Assembly (NCBI GenBank): GCA_001579985.1
Contig: LRSR01005376.1
Span: 1-29,843 of the forward strand
Length of the DNA: 29,843 nt
Source: Hypsibius dujardini
Taxonomy: Eukaryota; Tardigrada; Eutardigrada; Parachela; Hypsibiidae
Reading direction: 5' to 3'
A program made the position numbers and the translations under genes. Each line of letters opens with the position of its first letter. The stretch's first letter is position 1. The notes beneath the pieces were generated by a model, which saw only the letters and a program-made list of their open reading frames with translations, was not told the origin of the DNA and searched no databases. Of this stretch, positions 1 through 9,917 are shown piece after piece.

Positions 1-78
1 TAGGTATATAGAAAGCACTAGTACAGGCACAATTACAGACACAGACATAGATAAAAACAAAGACACCGGCAAATATAT

Positions 79-214
79 AGACACAGACACAGACACAGAC
101 ACAGACACAGACACAGACACAAACACAAACACAGACACAGACACAGACACAGGCACAGACACAGGCACAGACACAGGCACAGACACAGGCACAGATACAG
201 ACAGACTTATCTAC
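79..214. repeat. CAGACA hexanucleotide microsatellite
   Basis: Tandem CAGACA units, degenerating to CAGGCA and CAAACA, fill most of the first 200 bases. The array lies in the next intron of the minus-strand carboxypeptidase gene, because the exon to its right ends in a good donor at 280-279. The same hexamer recurs, reverse-complemented, in the preceding intron and in an intron of the neighbouring transporter gene. Confidence 0.9.
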
Positions 215-280
215 TTAGTCAGCCAAGACATAAGAATTACGATGTTAGAGAAGCCTAATTGATAATTTTAGTGTTCTTAC

Positions 281-1911
281 CGTTCGAAAAAATAATATTG
301 CTATGAGCTACTAGATCCCGTCCACCGTACTCCCGGATAGCCAAAGACGGATCTGGTTTGACTGCAAAGTTCTTATGGCATTCTCGGTTGTACTCGGAAA
401 TGTTCCATGGGCGATAGTAAAACATGTCAGTTTTCCCGTCCGTGCAGTCCGGCATGACCAGCTCCGAACAGGCTTGATAGTCCCATTGTGTGTCACCCAA
501 AGCGGTTCCGGTGGAAGAGTCCGAGATGTTGAAGCAGTCTTTGACTTGACCAGTGTAGTTGTAATAGACAGAAATGCCTTTGTATACAGCGATCAGGAGG
601 TCCCGGTCGGTTTTAAAACTACGCAGGTCGCTGAGGTGTTGGCAGGCGGCTTTTACTGGCCAGCCAGGCATTGGCTTGAGAAATTCGGTTGGATAAGGAT
701 AGTCCGTCATTGCCTAATAACATTTTTCTGTTTACAGCGGTTTCTGTCCATGACTGCATCTTCGTTCTGTGTCTGTGTCTGTGTCTGTGTCTGTGTCTGT
801 GTCTGTGTCTGTGTCTGTGTCTGTGTCTGTGTCTGTGTTTGTGTCTGTCTATTTTTGTTTTCAATGTTAGTTGAACTTCAGACTGACCATATACGTCCAG
901 CCGGAGAAGAGCCACAATCGAAAGTCCGCCAGTTTCACTTTCCGATCGTCCAGAATCTGACACACTCTAAAGTTATCCTTCAACCAGTCCCTGCCTGCTT
1001 GATCCTTCCAAAAGTCCTCCATAATTGCCCACGACCGCCGAATCGTATCCACGCACACCGGAGATGCCATTTTGTAATCCTGCGTTGCAATCTTCGCAAA
1101 AGTGTTGCATGGAATCTGATTTCCAAACTGGAGAATCGGAGCAGAGCTGGAGAGTGCTCCAATGACTGTGGCCGGATACTTCATCCGCATCCAGGCAGCC
1201 AGCATGCCTCCGTAACTGCCGCCGACAGCCACTACCGGTGATTGTTTCAGTCCGGGAATAGTTCGTTTTAAATGGTGGATGATGTAGTTGTAGTCGGCTA
1301 AGGCTTGGGTCGATGTCAGCCAGGGCAGCGTAGTAGAATTGAGCGTTTTGCCGTCAAACGGGATAGACTGGCCGTAGTAGCGGTGCTCAGCGAATACGAT
1401 CATGGCATTCAGTTGGGGAGCCATTTCGAAGAGGAATCCCGTATTGTTAACAAACAACATTATATCGCCTAATGATATCAAGATAATTTTGTAGGAAATA
1501 AGTAATTACTTGTCTCACTTGAGCTAGAGATTTAGTTAAGCAGATGTATATATAACATACCCTCATTTCCTGTATAGAAAAGAAGCGGGCCTCCACTGGA
1601 CCAATGCTCCTGGCAAATGACGTAGCGTTGGCGGAAAGTGTCATTTCTTGCGAAACTACGCAGACAAACATTTGGAAAACTATATTGATTTCTTTTGTTG
1701 AAACCTTAATCATCATCAGAGATGTCTTTGTTCTGGAGATGCTGTCATACCTAAAGTGATCCAATTTCTGAGTGAAATGTTTCACATCGCATAGGGAGTT
1801 TTTGGCCTTGAGATCGCGACCTTGGACTTTGGAGATTAGTCCACCAGGCCATGCGCAAAATACCCCGAGGTGCAGGAATAACGAAAGGAAACTATAAAGG
1901 CTCCTGCCCAT
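281..1911 (-). CDS. PRCP: Lysosomal Pro-X carboxypeptidase-like serine peptidase (family S28), 3' end off window
   Basis: Family S28 peptidases cleave C-terminal residues after proline, usually in lysosomes or outside the cell. Four exons can be placed: 1911-1751, 1655-1561, 1468-888 and 713-281. All have GT-AG borders, and the phases (2, 1, 0, 1) join without a stop for 423 residues. The start at 1911 gives a hydrophobic N-terminus (MGRSLYSFLSLFLHLGVFCA) that reads as a signal peptide. Visible hallmarks are LFYTGNEGD, FAEHRYYG, the nucleophile motif GGSYGG (Ser about residue 170), DYPYP and a late NIIFSNG. Four potential N-glycosylation sites are NNT, NST, NYT and NIS. The family is about 490-500 residues long, so the Asp/His part of the triad should be on exons left of position 1. 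PRCP fits better than the sister enzyme DPP7 because of the DYPYP...GQVKDCFN region, but DPP7 is not excluded. Confidence 0.88.
767..848. repeat. TGTCTG hexanucleotide microsatellite in PRCP intron
   Basis: About a dozen nearly perfect TGTCTG units lie inside the 174-base intron 887-714 of the minus-strand carboxypeptidase gene. They leave little more than the splice sites outside the repeat. The repeat is open in several frames on both strands, which creates spurious Cys-Val, Cys-Leu and His-Arg reading frames. Confidence 0.95.
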
Positions 1912-3282
1912 TATTATGACGGAGGGAAAACGTATTAGTATAGGAAATGCCCGATCGCTTTGAATGCAACATTAAATCATCCGAGTTTAGAATTTTAAAG
2001 GTCTGAGAAACAAAGAGAGATTTAGAGGAAAAGTTGGCTTTAATGTCAACGAGGTTGTAATGAGAGAGACTGTCTTGTGTTTAGAACATACAAATACGTT
2101 GCTTGTGAATAGTTTGATGTGGATAGTAGGTCGATTGCATCGTTCGATAAGGACCTCGTCGAGGTCATGATCCGACGGGAGCGAAGGTCGCCGCGTTAAG
2201 GGACCGGAGGAGGGGCTAGGAAGAGATACTGCCTCTGTCCACTTGCAAGGTTTTGACGTTGGGAGGCGTTGTCTTTGCAGTTGGGATAAACGAGCTCGTT
2301 CGGAAGCTGGAGGTCGTGCGGTCCAGTTATCAGCGAGAACTTACTTTATTTTGATTAAAATTATTTTGGTCGCCATGGAAGCTATCACTTTTGTGTGCAC
2401 TGGTCGATTACCCTGTATGTTTTGCGCATTCACATGGTTAAGACGACAGCTCCGTCCGTTCATTTCAGATACACGTTTCGGATGCACCTGATTAATTTCA
2501 AATTAAACTATCAAGGGAAGTGCGCAATAAATAAATAATTAATTGAAACCAAACCAAAAGAAAAACCAAGTCAAATTTAAATATCTTGCGAACGGAGTTT
2601 GTATTTTAAAAAAGCGTGCTAGACAGTTTATTTTTGATTTATCAGTTAATAGATGGGCTTTCTAAGGAAGGAGAAAATTATGCAGACAAACACTGAGCTC
2701 AAAATTTAGTTAGTCAATCAGATGGCTCGAAAAGGGAAAGTTTTTTGTCGGGCAAATTGCTGTGGTAAAGTTATAAATAAATGTCAGAGTCTCTGACTCG
2801 CGGTTGGACGACGTTCCCTACTAACACTAAATTATTGATTGAAGAATAATAATTTGTAAGTCACAGCGCTGTTGGTGTAAATCTTGTGCACGGTTATTTA
2901 CGGGGAATGTGCCATCCTCGTCGATCGGGGGAACATATATATAGACACTTGCAATACGTGCCAGATACACTTCGATCGACACATAAACCCGCGCTTACCT
3001 TTACGGAAACTCTATTGCGCCGACGAAGGTCTGACGATCGACTCAGTCAACACTGCCGGCGACAAACATTTTTATAGCCGTATCGAAATGAAGATCAAAC
3101 GCAGCCTTTACTACCGCTCTAATTGCCGTCAGCGTGTCTGTATCTAAGACACTCCAGGGCCTGCGCAACACATGAAATGAAACGGAAAGAAAATGAACGA
3201 AAGCTTCGTGCAAGACCTCGAATGATACTATCTTTGGGTGAAACCGATGTTGGTGATTTTTTGTTAGAGTTCCCTCTGTAAA
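1912..3282. promoter_or_regulatory. Spacer between two divergent genes, probable shared promoter region
   Basis: This 1.37-kb region separates the start codons of the minus-strand carboxypeptidase and the plus-strand transporter. A GC-richer part at about 2150-2340 contains a 15-base palindrome (GACCTCG-T-CGAGGTC, 2152-2166), and the rest is AT-rich. I see no coding exon: the ORFs here are short and lack splice or family support. Promoter function is inferred only from the head-to-head arrangement. Confidence 0.4.
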
Positions 3283-5564
3283 ATGGAAGTAACGCCTGCT
3301 CCAAACGGCGGATTCGGTTGGATTGTGGTGTTTGCGGCTTTTATGCAGCATGTCCTGTCGCTCGGTGTGGCCTACACTCTCGGCATCTACTATAAACCCT
3401 TCCTGGAAGTCTTTCCCGTTCTCCCCTCCACTGCAGCATGGGTCGCTGCCCTGCATCTCGGCATTCTCTTTGGCATCGGTTTGTTTTTGCACATGTTATT
3501 TTTCAACAAACCTCCTGTTTGAGTAGTTTATTCTCATTCTTACACATTATGTTCCTTCTTTGTTCCTTTTATCAGGACCGGTCGCGGGATGGTTGATGGG
3601 CAAAATCGGCACTTCCGGGGTTTCCTTCGCAGGCAGCCTCATTGCGGGGTTGGGATGCATTGGAGCTGCATTTGCAACTTCCATTTATGTTGTCATCGTC
3701 TGTCTTGGTCTTATATCCGGTAATACTGACACACACTTCCAGTTCCAGACGCCTTATCGATTAGTCTGTTTCACCTTGAAATCGGTTCGATATTCAGGTA
3801 TCGGAACAGGCTTCATGTTCATCTCGTCAGTGACTGCGGTTAGCCGGTGGTTCGATACGAGACGAGCGCTGGCCACTGGTCTGGCTGTTTCCGGAGCTGG
3901 CTTTGGGATCTTCTTGTTCGCACCTCTCGTTCGGCTAATGTTAAGCCATTATGGACGAGAAGGCGCTCTACTTATTGGTTCGTTCACGCATCTCTGGAGA
4001 ACTTTTTACCATCACTTCATCCATTTGTGTCTGTGTCTATGCCTGTCTATGCCTGTGTTTGTGTTTGTGTCTGTGTTTGTGATGTGTCTTTGTTTATGAT
4101 GTGTCTGTGTCTGTGATTGTTTGTGATCATCCCCGTGCTTCTGTCTGTGTTGGTGTCTTTGGGTTCTTTCATTGCCTGTGCTTGTATCTGCGTCTTTTTA
4201 CTTGATCCGTATAATTTTGTGCCTATTGCTAGTATATTGAGAGTTCTTGACCAAATCAACATCATTACATGTGTTGTCCAATACTGTCTACACCAGTTTT
4301 TATATGCTTTGAGTTCGTGATTGAACCTTTTTGCGCTACTTTTGAACAGAGGGTGGCCTGGCATTTCAAGGTTGTGTCTTTGCTCTACTCTTACGCCCTC
4401 TCCCGAGACGGAGCTTACGCCCTGTGGCCTATGCGGCAAAGGTACGGTAGTACAGTATACAGTAGTGTGCAACCAGTTCCTGTTCCGGTAGAAAATCGCC
4501 ATTTTAATAAAACTGATTTATACAGAAAAGTAGTTTGACCCTACAACTGCGGGAAGATCGTCCGAATAAACTGGCAATATTCGACGATGAGCAGGAAGAA
4601 AGTATTCCACTTGGTGCGGCGAGGCGATTTAGCATCACGGAAAACGGAGATGTTCCCCAACCGAGGACCGAAAAGAAGCAAAACATGGGTGACATAGTGC
4701 GCAACTGGATGTTCTGGGTGTTTGGATTCAGTCAGTTCTTGACATTCCTTTCAGCCAGTGGTCCCCTTGTTTTTCTATACAATCGAGCGGTCAACGATTT
4801 GTCTGTCGAAGTTATGCAGGCGGCTTATATAATTTCCATTATGGGCATCGCCAACACGGCAGGACGACTTGTATTTGGAGCTTTAGGAAATATTTTTCCA
4901 AGGAGTCGGTTGTTCTTGCTCAGTGGAGCCATCATGACGTATGGTCTTGCCACGGCAATCAGCACGTTAGGAACCTCGTTTGTTTCAGTCGCCCTATATG
5001 CCGTTGTCTTCGGAGCAGGTTACGGTGAGTCTGTGAGTCATTGCCTAACGGCGCTCCATTAAGATAATAATTTTTTCAAACATAAGTACGCAGGCAGCCT
5101 GAGGCGCAGGCAGGCAAGTAGGCAAACAGTTAAGCAGGCAAGCAGGCAAACAGGCAGGCATGGAGGCATGGAGGCATGGAGGCACGTAGGCTTGCAGACA
5201 GGCCAGCAAGCAGACAGACAGACAGTTATCTTAGTAAGTGTTGTTTGGATTTTTAGGATGTATGTTCGCTCTGACGACCGTGGTTCTAGTCGATCATTTT
5301 GGTATCGAATTGTTTGGCCCGATTTACGGCAACATCGGAATATTCCGCGGATTCGCCTGTATTATTGGCCCACCGTTCGCCGGTAAGTTTTTTGTGAACT
5401 ACAGCTTCCAACGTATTTCGAGCGATTTCTGTTCCTTTTTAGGCTGGCTTATCTCAGTGACTGGCGCTAACCATACCATCCTATTCATCCTAAAAGGATC
5501 CCTGGGTTTTTGTGGTGGAGCCGCCCTTCTGCTCATTCCCATAGTCAAAAGGATTCGGTCGTAG
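3283..5564 (+). CDS. Monocarboxylate-transporter-like protein (SLC16/MFS)
   Basis: The gene encodes a plasma-membrane major-facilitator carrier. Family members move lactate, pyruvate, ketone bodies, aromatic amino acids or thyroid hormone; the substrate here cannot be told. Seven exons can be placed: 3283-3478, 3576-3719, 3798-3977, 4350-4441, 4526-5024, 5257-5382 and 5443-5564. Phases are consistent and the product is 452 residues. It opens with the SLC16 signature in TM1 (NGGFGWIVV, where DGGWGW is usual) and carries the second signature SRWFDTRRALATGLAVSG near TM5. About twelve hydrophobic segments are split by a charged central loop (KSSLTLQLRED to EKKQNMGDIV), as in the family. Intron 2 (78 bp) is a multiple of three with no stop, so an unspliced ORF runs through it. 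Intron 3 has a weak donor (GTTCGT). Exon 5 starts at AAAAGTAGT (4526), because the nearer AGs break the frame. The stop is TAG. Confidence 0.92.
4024..4185. repeat. Degenerate TGTCTG/TGTTTG repeat in transporter intron 3
   Basis: Imperfect TGTCTG, TGTTTG and TGCCTG units lie inside intron 3978-4349. This is the same repeat family as in the neighbouring carboxypeptidase introns, but older looking. The intron's remainder is ordinary AT-rich sequence. Confidence 0.8.
5088..5224. repeat. GCAGGCAG/GGCATGGA low-complexity array in transporter intron 5
   Basis: Interspersed CAGG, AGGC and ATGG tetranucleotides end in a short CAGA run, all within intron 5025-5256. The purine-rich array sits just upstream of the TTTTTAG acceptor. 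Confidence 0.8.
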
Positions 5565-6284
5565 AAAGTTCAACTTAAGTTTAAGAGATTGGCTTTTGAT
5601 TCCCGGAATACGTTCAGCTCAAATAGTGCCTAGCTGCCGGGTTTATATTTCTGTTCCCCAACCCAAGCAAGTGTTCACATTAAAGACGAGCATGTCTTTA
5701 TGCAAAACTATGATTTCGGCGTCGGTGTGAACGCTTTAAAATGAGAAACTGTTTGCAAACCAAACCCTTTCAAGGATCGTGGAAAGCCGAATTAATCCAC
5801 AACTTTGTTCGGTCTACGTGGAACTCGGTCGGTGCTTTCTCACGCCTTGAAGGCAACTATGCGTAAGTGCAAGTTCAGATTTATATAATAATCTAACATT
5901 AACGCCGGGAGGATGTCGAAACTATCGGTGATATGATGATCCCGACGTGGTCTCTCCAGGCATGGAGAGACCAATTGAGTAAATTAATCCGGTAATTGAC
6001 GGACACGACGTCAACTTTTGCGTCGGTTTCATATGTTACACACACACTGCAGCACCTTCGGCTGTTTTTTGCCTGAACTCTCAGGCATGATGTGCGTGCC
6101 ATAAGCACAAAACTGGGTGCATTTCTCTGGAGCTTTGGAATAATAACGGGCTGGGTACATATGTGTTTATATCTACCTACAAATTCAAATAATTTGGGTC
6201 ACTTTTCTTCCCATTCTCGGGCATCAATTTCCGCTTTAAATTTTCATTAATTTTTCCGAATATTTTTCACTTGACTAGATAACC
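5565..6284. other. Intergenic spacer, no gene seen
   Basis: This holds the transporter 3' UTR, spacer and probable promoter of the next gene. The only clear structure is a perfect hairpin at 5948-5973, with 10-base arms TGGTCTCTCC and GGAGAGACCA and a 6-base loop. A 69-codon minus ORF across it has no family features, so I do not call it. Confidence 0.5.
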
Positions 6285-6791
6285 ATGATATTGTCCAATG
6301 GTTTTTGCTCGGCTTTAGCTTTTAGCTTATTGTTCTTCCTACTCATTGGCATGCTTCCATCTTCCCGCGGGTTCGCACTCCGGCTCTACGCTTCCTCGCC
6401 CGGTAGTGGCGACCCTTCGTTCCCCTGGAATCGTGGCAGTGGTGCCATGGCCGCTCCGGAAAGGGCAAGGAACTTTGCAACCTTCATCCCTCCGGCCGTG
6501 AATGAAGCCAACCAACCATCCAGCCCTTCGCCAGTGTCGTGGTCGTGGCTTCCGAAGCCGGGTTTGATGGGAAGCCCGTCGTACCCGATGAGCCAGGCCA
6601 ATCGACGGTGCATTTCTTATGAGACTTGTAGGAACCTCCTGATTCGGTACCTTCAGGCAAGGGTCCCGGCGGGGAACGGGGTGCTGTCTCGTCTACGACC
6701 AAATATGTCGAGAGAGGTGATGGCCAGTCCGCAGCTGCGATCCGTCGGCAATATGATTGTTGTCAGTCCCAGGTCAAGCCCTGCATCGTAG
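6285..6791 (+). CDS. Small secreted protein, prohormone-like, with a single C-X5-C ring
   Basis: I do not recognise a family. This single open exon encodes 168 residues. The start at 6285 is the first ATG before a clear signal peptide: hydrophobic residues about 8-24, with likely cleavage near SSRGFA. The rest is Pro/Ser/Gly-rich and probably disordered, with two Met-Ala patches. Beyond the signal it has exactly two cysteines, Cys109 and Cys115 (CISYETC), immediately after a dibasic RR and followed by the amphipathic stretch RNLLIRYLQAR. This resembles the N-terminal disulfide ring plus helix of calcitonin-type peptides, including Thr before the second Cys. No Gly-Lys/Arg amidation site follows, so the resemblance may be chance. 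A polyadenylation signal AATAAA lies at 6967-6972. It could also be a plain secreted linker-type protein. Confidence 0.6.
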   Translation: MILSNGFCSALAFSLLFFLLIGMLPSSRGFALRLYASSPGSGDPSFPWNRGSGAMAAPERARNFATFIPPAVNEANQPSSPSPVSWSWLPKPGLMGSPSYPMSQANRRCISYETCRNLLIRYLQARVPAGNGVLSRLRPNMSREVMASPQLRSVGNMIVVSPRSSPAS

Positions 6792-6966
6792 TGCTTTTTA
6801 TATTGTTATAGTCTAGATCCGAGACTGGCAGAATTTTGCAGTGATCGCGTGAATTTCCTTCGTTAACCTTTTATCCTTTCGTATGTATTTTATGTATTTG
6901 AAATAGTTATTCCACACATTTTTCTGGCGCAACCGACTGAACAGGAGACGACCTTTTCCGCGAACG

Positions 6967-6972
6967 AATAAA
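6967..6972 (+). terminator. Polyadenylation signal AATAAA
   Basis: Canonical hexamer 176 bases after the stop codon of the secreted-protein gene, followed by a T-rich stretch. It is the best candidate 3' end of that transcript. Confidence 0.55.
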
Positions 6973-7428
6973 CATTTATTTTTCGTTAGAACGTGGGAAT
7001 ACGCGCTTTCAATCGGGTCTACTTCAAAGCGTTAAAAAGGAGGTTATCCCATCCTAGACCAAATTATATTCGTTTGTGGCAGGTAGATCAATTTGATAGT
7101 TTAAGCTTAACGGTTAGCTTAATCGTGGAGTTAAACCTCAATTGATGTAGTCAGTTCAATTTTACTGGGCAGATAATATATAACTTGACATCTGTCTAAA
7201 ACAATAATGAAACTGTTTAACTGAAAATCGCTTTTGATCCGTTAGTTTACGGTTCTTGTGTTGTTTTAGATTAACAATAAAAATATATTTAAAACATATT
7301 TTGTTTGGCAAATAATCTTCATTAAATAAATCTTCAGATTAGCTGAATTTGAGAAATATCATTTGATTAACATTCTGATCACACCGTGCGGATAAATTTT
7401 GTACGCATACACTCTAACACGGCGGTTA
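6973..7428. other. AT-rich intergenic spacer, no gene seen
   Basis: The sequence is AT-rich with several short A and T runs and no ORF of note. It leads directly into the TTAA duplication of the piggyBac-like element. Confidence 0.5.
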
Positions 7429-7432
7429 TTAA

Positions 7433-8005
7433 CCCTCTGAGTGCCGGTCAGCTTACACTGGCTTAATTCTTCCTTCAAACTCCATTTGCTCATCGAGCAT
7501 TTGCACTTTTTTGATACGGTTTTTTGCTTTGATCCTCTAACAAAACCGTAAAATATAAAGTAAAAACAACTTTTGAAAAAAACTTTCGGAAGTGGTGAGA
7601 ACTCATTAAGCCAAACTTGGCTTAAACTTAAATGGCATGCATACTAACTTGCGTTGCGTGCTGAAAAAAAAATTCCGGGCTTCGAAATTAAAAATGGTCC
7701 TAGCCAACGACCATACCGACGAAATACAGTTGAAAATGAAATAAACAAGCAATCGAGAGCGGAATGAAAAAACTGAACTCACTAGGAAGATGTTTTGATT
7801 CCCTATTGGCAAAATGTCAGCTGTTGTCAGGTTGTTGTGTGGAGGCGCAACAGCGCCGCCTGGCGGTACGGCACTAACCGAGCAGGGAAAGTGCCAAATG
7901 AACCCTAGTCATGTCCACCATTCAAGTTAGGTACTTTCCCTATTTAAGCCAACTTTGGCTGACCCAGCACTACCCGTATACCTAAAACACCCGGCAACCA
8001 GAGGG
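7433..8005. mobile_element. Non-autonomous piggyBac-like DNA element
   Basis: The element is 573 bp and is flanked on both sides by TTAA (7429-7432 and 8006-8009). Terminal inverted repeats of 13 bp match at 11 positions: CCCTCTGAGTGCC at 7433-7445 against the complement of 7993-8005. A second, subterminal inverted repeat of about 21 bp (GGTCAGC...TGGCTTAA) abuts the left terminal repeat at 7446-7466. On the right it lies at 7944-7964, separated from the terminal repeat by 28 extra bases. TTAA target sites, CCCT termini and an asymmetric internal repeat are characteristic of piggyBac elements. No transposase ORF is present; the longest ORF (68 codons, minus) is unrelated. Two further TTAAGCCAA copies form a palindrome at 7606-7625. 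It is a MITE-sized derivative that would need a transposase from elsewhere. Confidence 0.85.
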
Positions 8006-8009
8006 TTAA

Positions 8010-8273
8010 GTGAACTCAGTAAAACAAATGATGAGTCAATAGAGGTCTCGAGGAGACTTTATTTCTGCTGTACCATACGATGGATATTGCCGGAGGTGGG
8101 ACCGGGAAAACCGGTAATCATTAACTCCACCAGTTGAATGTTATGTGGGACCCGGAAGCAAGACATCATGCAAACGTCTCACTTTCTCGAAAAACAATCC
8201 GTTCTATGCAGTTGATACGACCGCGGCTTTACCACGAGCTTTGACACTACAAAAATATATAACCTTCGTTATT
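8010..8273. promoter_or_regulatory. Short spacer upstream of thyroglobulin-domain gene
   Basis: These 264 bases lie between the piggyBac-like element and the next start codon. An AATATATAA box lies at about 8252-8260, only some 14 bases from the ATG. It may be too close to serve as a TATA box, unless a downstream start is used. The promoter is therefore unresolved, and the transposon insertion lies within what may be the regulatory region. Confidence 0.3.
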
Positions 8274-9247
8274 ATGGCTCGCCGGAATACTATGCTCCCT
8301 CTTTTATTCTCATCGCTAATCGTTGCTGCTTTATTTTTATCCTCTTTGGCAGATGATTCCAAATCTGACAGCTCACGTAAGTTATCTTCCAACTACTGCG
8401 TATTTCTCCGCAAAATTATCGATATAATTTGCTATACTTTTCAATATTTATTCTCTATGATTAAATCATTACTGTAAATTAGTACTAACTTTTGTCCCCC
8501 CCCCCAGGTTAATTTAATAACCGTTGTGTCAGAGCGTATACGCATAATTGTGCCAGGTAAAAGACGTAAAAAAGCAACACAAAAACCAAGCTTTAATAAT
8601 AACAAATAATTAAGAATAAAGAAAGGAAATAAAGTAATACAGTAAAAAAAATAATCAATAGTAACAGATTTAATATGCAACATCATTTTTCATTGCTGTT
8701 CAATTTATGTTATTGTTTTTACTTTTAATTAGAGTTATCAGGACGCCATCGGAATAAACCGGTAGACTGTCAGCAACTTGCCAAGCTAACCGCCACTGAA
8801 AATACCACATGGATCCCCGCGTGTGACCCTAAAAACAACACTCTCCAACGCATACAAACCCTCAAAAGCGGGCAAAAGTTCTGCGTTGACATCTACACCA
8901 CCGGAGTGTTGGTCGGCCCGACCGACGGTCCCATATCCTGCGAGTGTGCCACCCAGGCCAAGCGAGCTCGTCTTCGGAGTCTCCATGCCGCCAGAACGAA
9001 GGCCACTGGTGATTCAGCCGTCAGTTACATCCCGCAATGTGATCAGGAAACGGGGAGCTTCATAGCGACCCAGTGCGACCTTTCCGTCGGGCAGTGTTGG
9101 TGCGTGCAGAATGACGGCACACAGGTTGGGAACAAGTGGACGACCAAGGACTTTCCGACCACCGAAACGCCCGTCAAACATGTCTCGGGGACCGCCCATG
9201 CTTCCACCGGTTCTACGTGCCGTGTTCCGGATAAGATGTTTGGTTGA
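8274..9247 (+). CDS. Secreted thyroglobulin type-1 domain protein
   Basis: Two exons, 8274-8376 and 8733-9247, are joined in phase 1 across a 356-base intron (donor GTAAGT, acceptor TTTTAATTAG) and give 205 residues. Residues about 1-26 form a signal peptide (MLPLLFSSLIVAALFLSSLA). Exon 2 holds two thyroglobulin type-1 units. The second is canonical: YIPQCDQETGSF, then QCWCVQNDGTQ, then a closing Cys. The first keeps the IPACD, FCVD and SCEC cysteines but lacks the CWCV core. A basic stretch (KRARLRSLHAARTK) links them. Such domains inhibit cysteine or aspartic proteases or occur in extracellular matrix, IGFBP and testican proteins; which role applies here is unknown. The acceptor at 8731-8732 is required, because the overlapping AG two bases on breaks the frame. 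A 10-base C run (8496-8505) lies in the intron. Confidence 0.9.
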
Positions 9248-9619
9248 CAGTCCGTTCGTTTTATCGAAAGCCTAGACTTCTCATTTTCACGTGTAATGCT
9301 ACATTACACCACAACAAACAAGCAATGGTTCGTGTTATGAGCTGGCCATCTCCTTTTATATATGTTCCGTCTGGAAATGGTTCTCACTTTCGAAATCTGA
9401 ATGAAAATGGGCCGAATGGAGAATGGACGGATAAAAACCCGAGAGTGACACATTACTTACTTAATTTACTTGATTTAACAACTGGAGAATTTCTGCTTTT
9501 TTCCTCAGACGGACCAGAGTTTTTGTTATAGTAGTAACTAAAGGGGAATCCAGCGCTTGTTTTAGTCCAAATTTTATGACAGGCCCCCGAGTTTTTTATT
9601 TTTTTCAAATAAGTCATGT
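9248..9619. other. 3' flank of thyroglobulin-domain gene
   Basis: This is probable 3' UTR and spacer. A 95-codon plus ORF at 9244-9531 overlaps the stop of the gene above and resembles no family, so I treat it as untranslated. No canonical AATAAA is visible here. Confidence 0.4.
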
Positions 9620-9627
9620 GACGGCAC

Positions 9628-9909
9628 TAGGGTTGTTCATCTTAGAGCCGACTCCAGAGTTGCCGGAGTCAATCGATCGACGACTCTAGCGACTTCCGGA
9701 GTCGAACTTCTGATATAATCTACGTAGGGGTCCGACTCTGGAGTCGCCAACTCCGATCTGAACTTCACCCCGCTTCTCGATATTGTATCCAAAATGTAGC
9801 TAATTCATAAGGGTTCACTGCCCAGTGCGGAATCTGATGGAGTCGACGGCTCCAAACCGTGACTCCGGCGACTTTGGAGTCGGTTGGGAGTCCAAGTTGA
9901 CCAATCCTA
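9628..9909. mobile_element. hAT-like MITE built of GACTCC/GGAGTC repeats
   Basis: The element is 282 bp. Ends are TAGGGTTGTTCA on the left and TGACCAATCCTA on the right, inverted copies with 10 of 12 positions matching. The pattern is typical of hAT termini (CAGGG-TG-like). Eight-base flanks GACGGCAC (9620-9627) and GATGTCAC (9910-9917) agree at 6 of 8 positions, as expected of an old hAT target duplication. The interior is dense in GACTCC/GGAGTC palindromic units and has no transposase ORF. Confidence 0.7.
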
Positions 9910-9917
9910 GATGTCAC

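Noticed and set aside
375-1241. Long plus-strand ORF of 288 codons
   Set aside because: It is antisense to two PRCP exons and crosses their intron through a TGTCTG repeat that codes Cys-Val; a shadow.
9244-9531. 95-codon ORF after the thyroglobulin-domain gene
   Set aside because: Starts inside the stop of the upstream gene in another frame and matches no family; likely 3' UTR.
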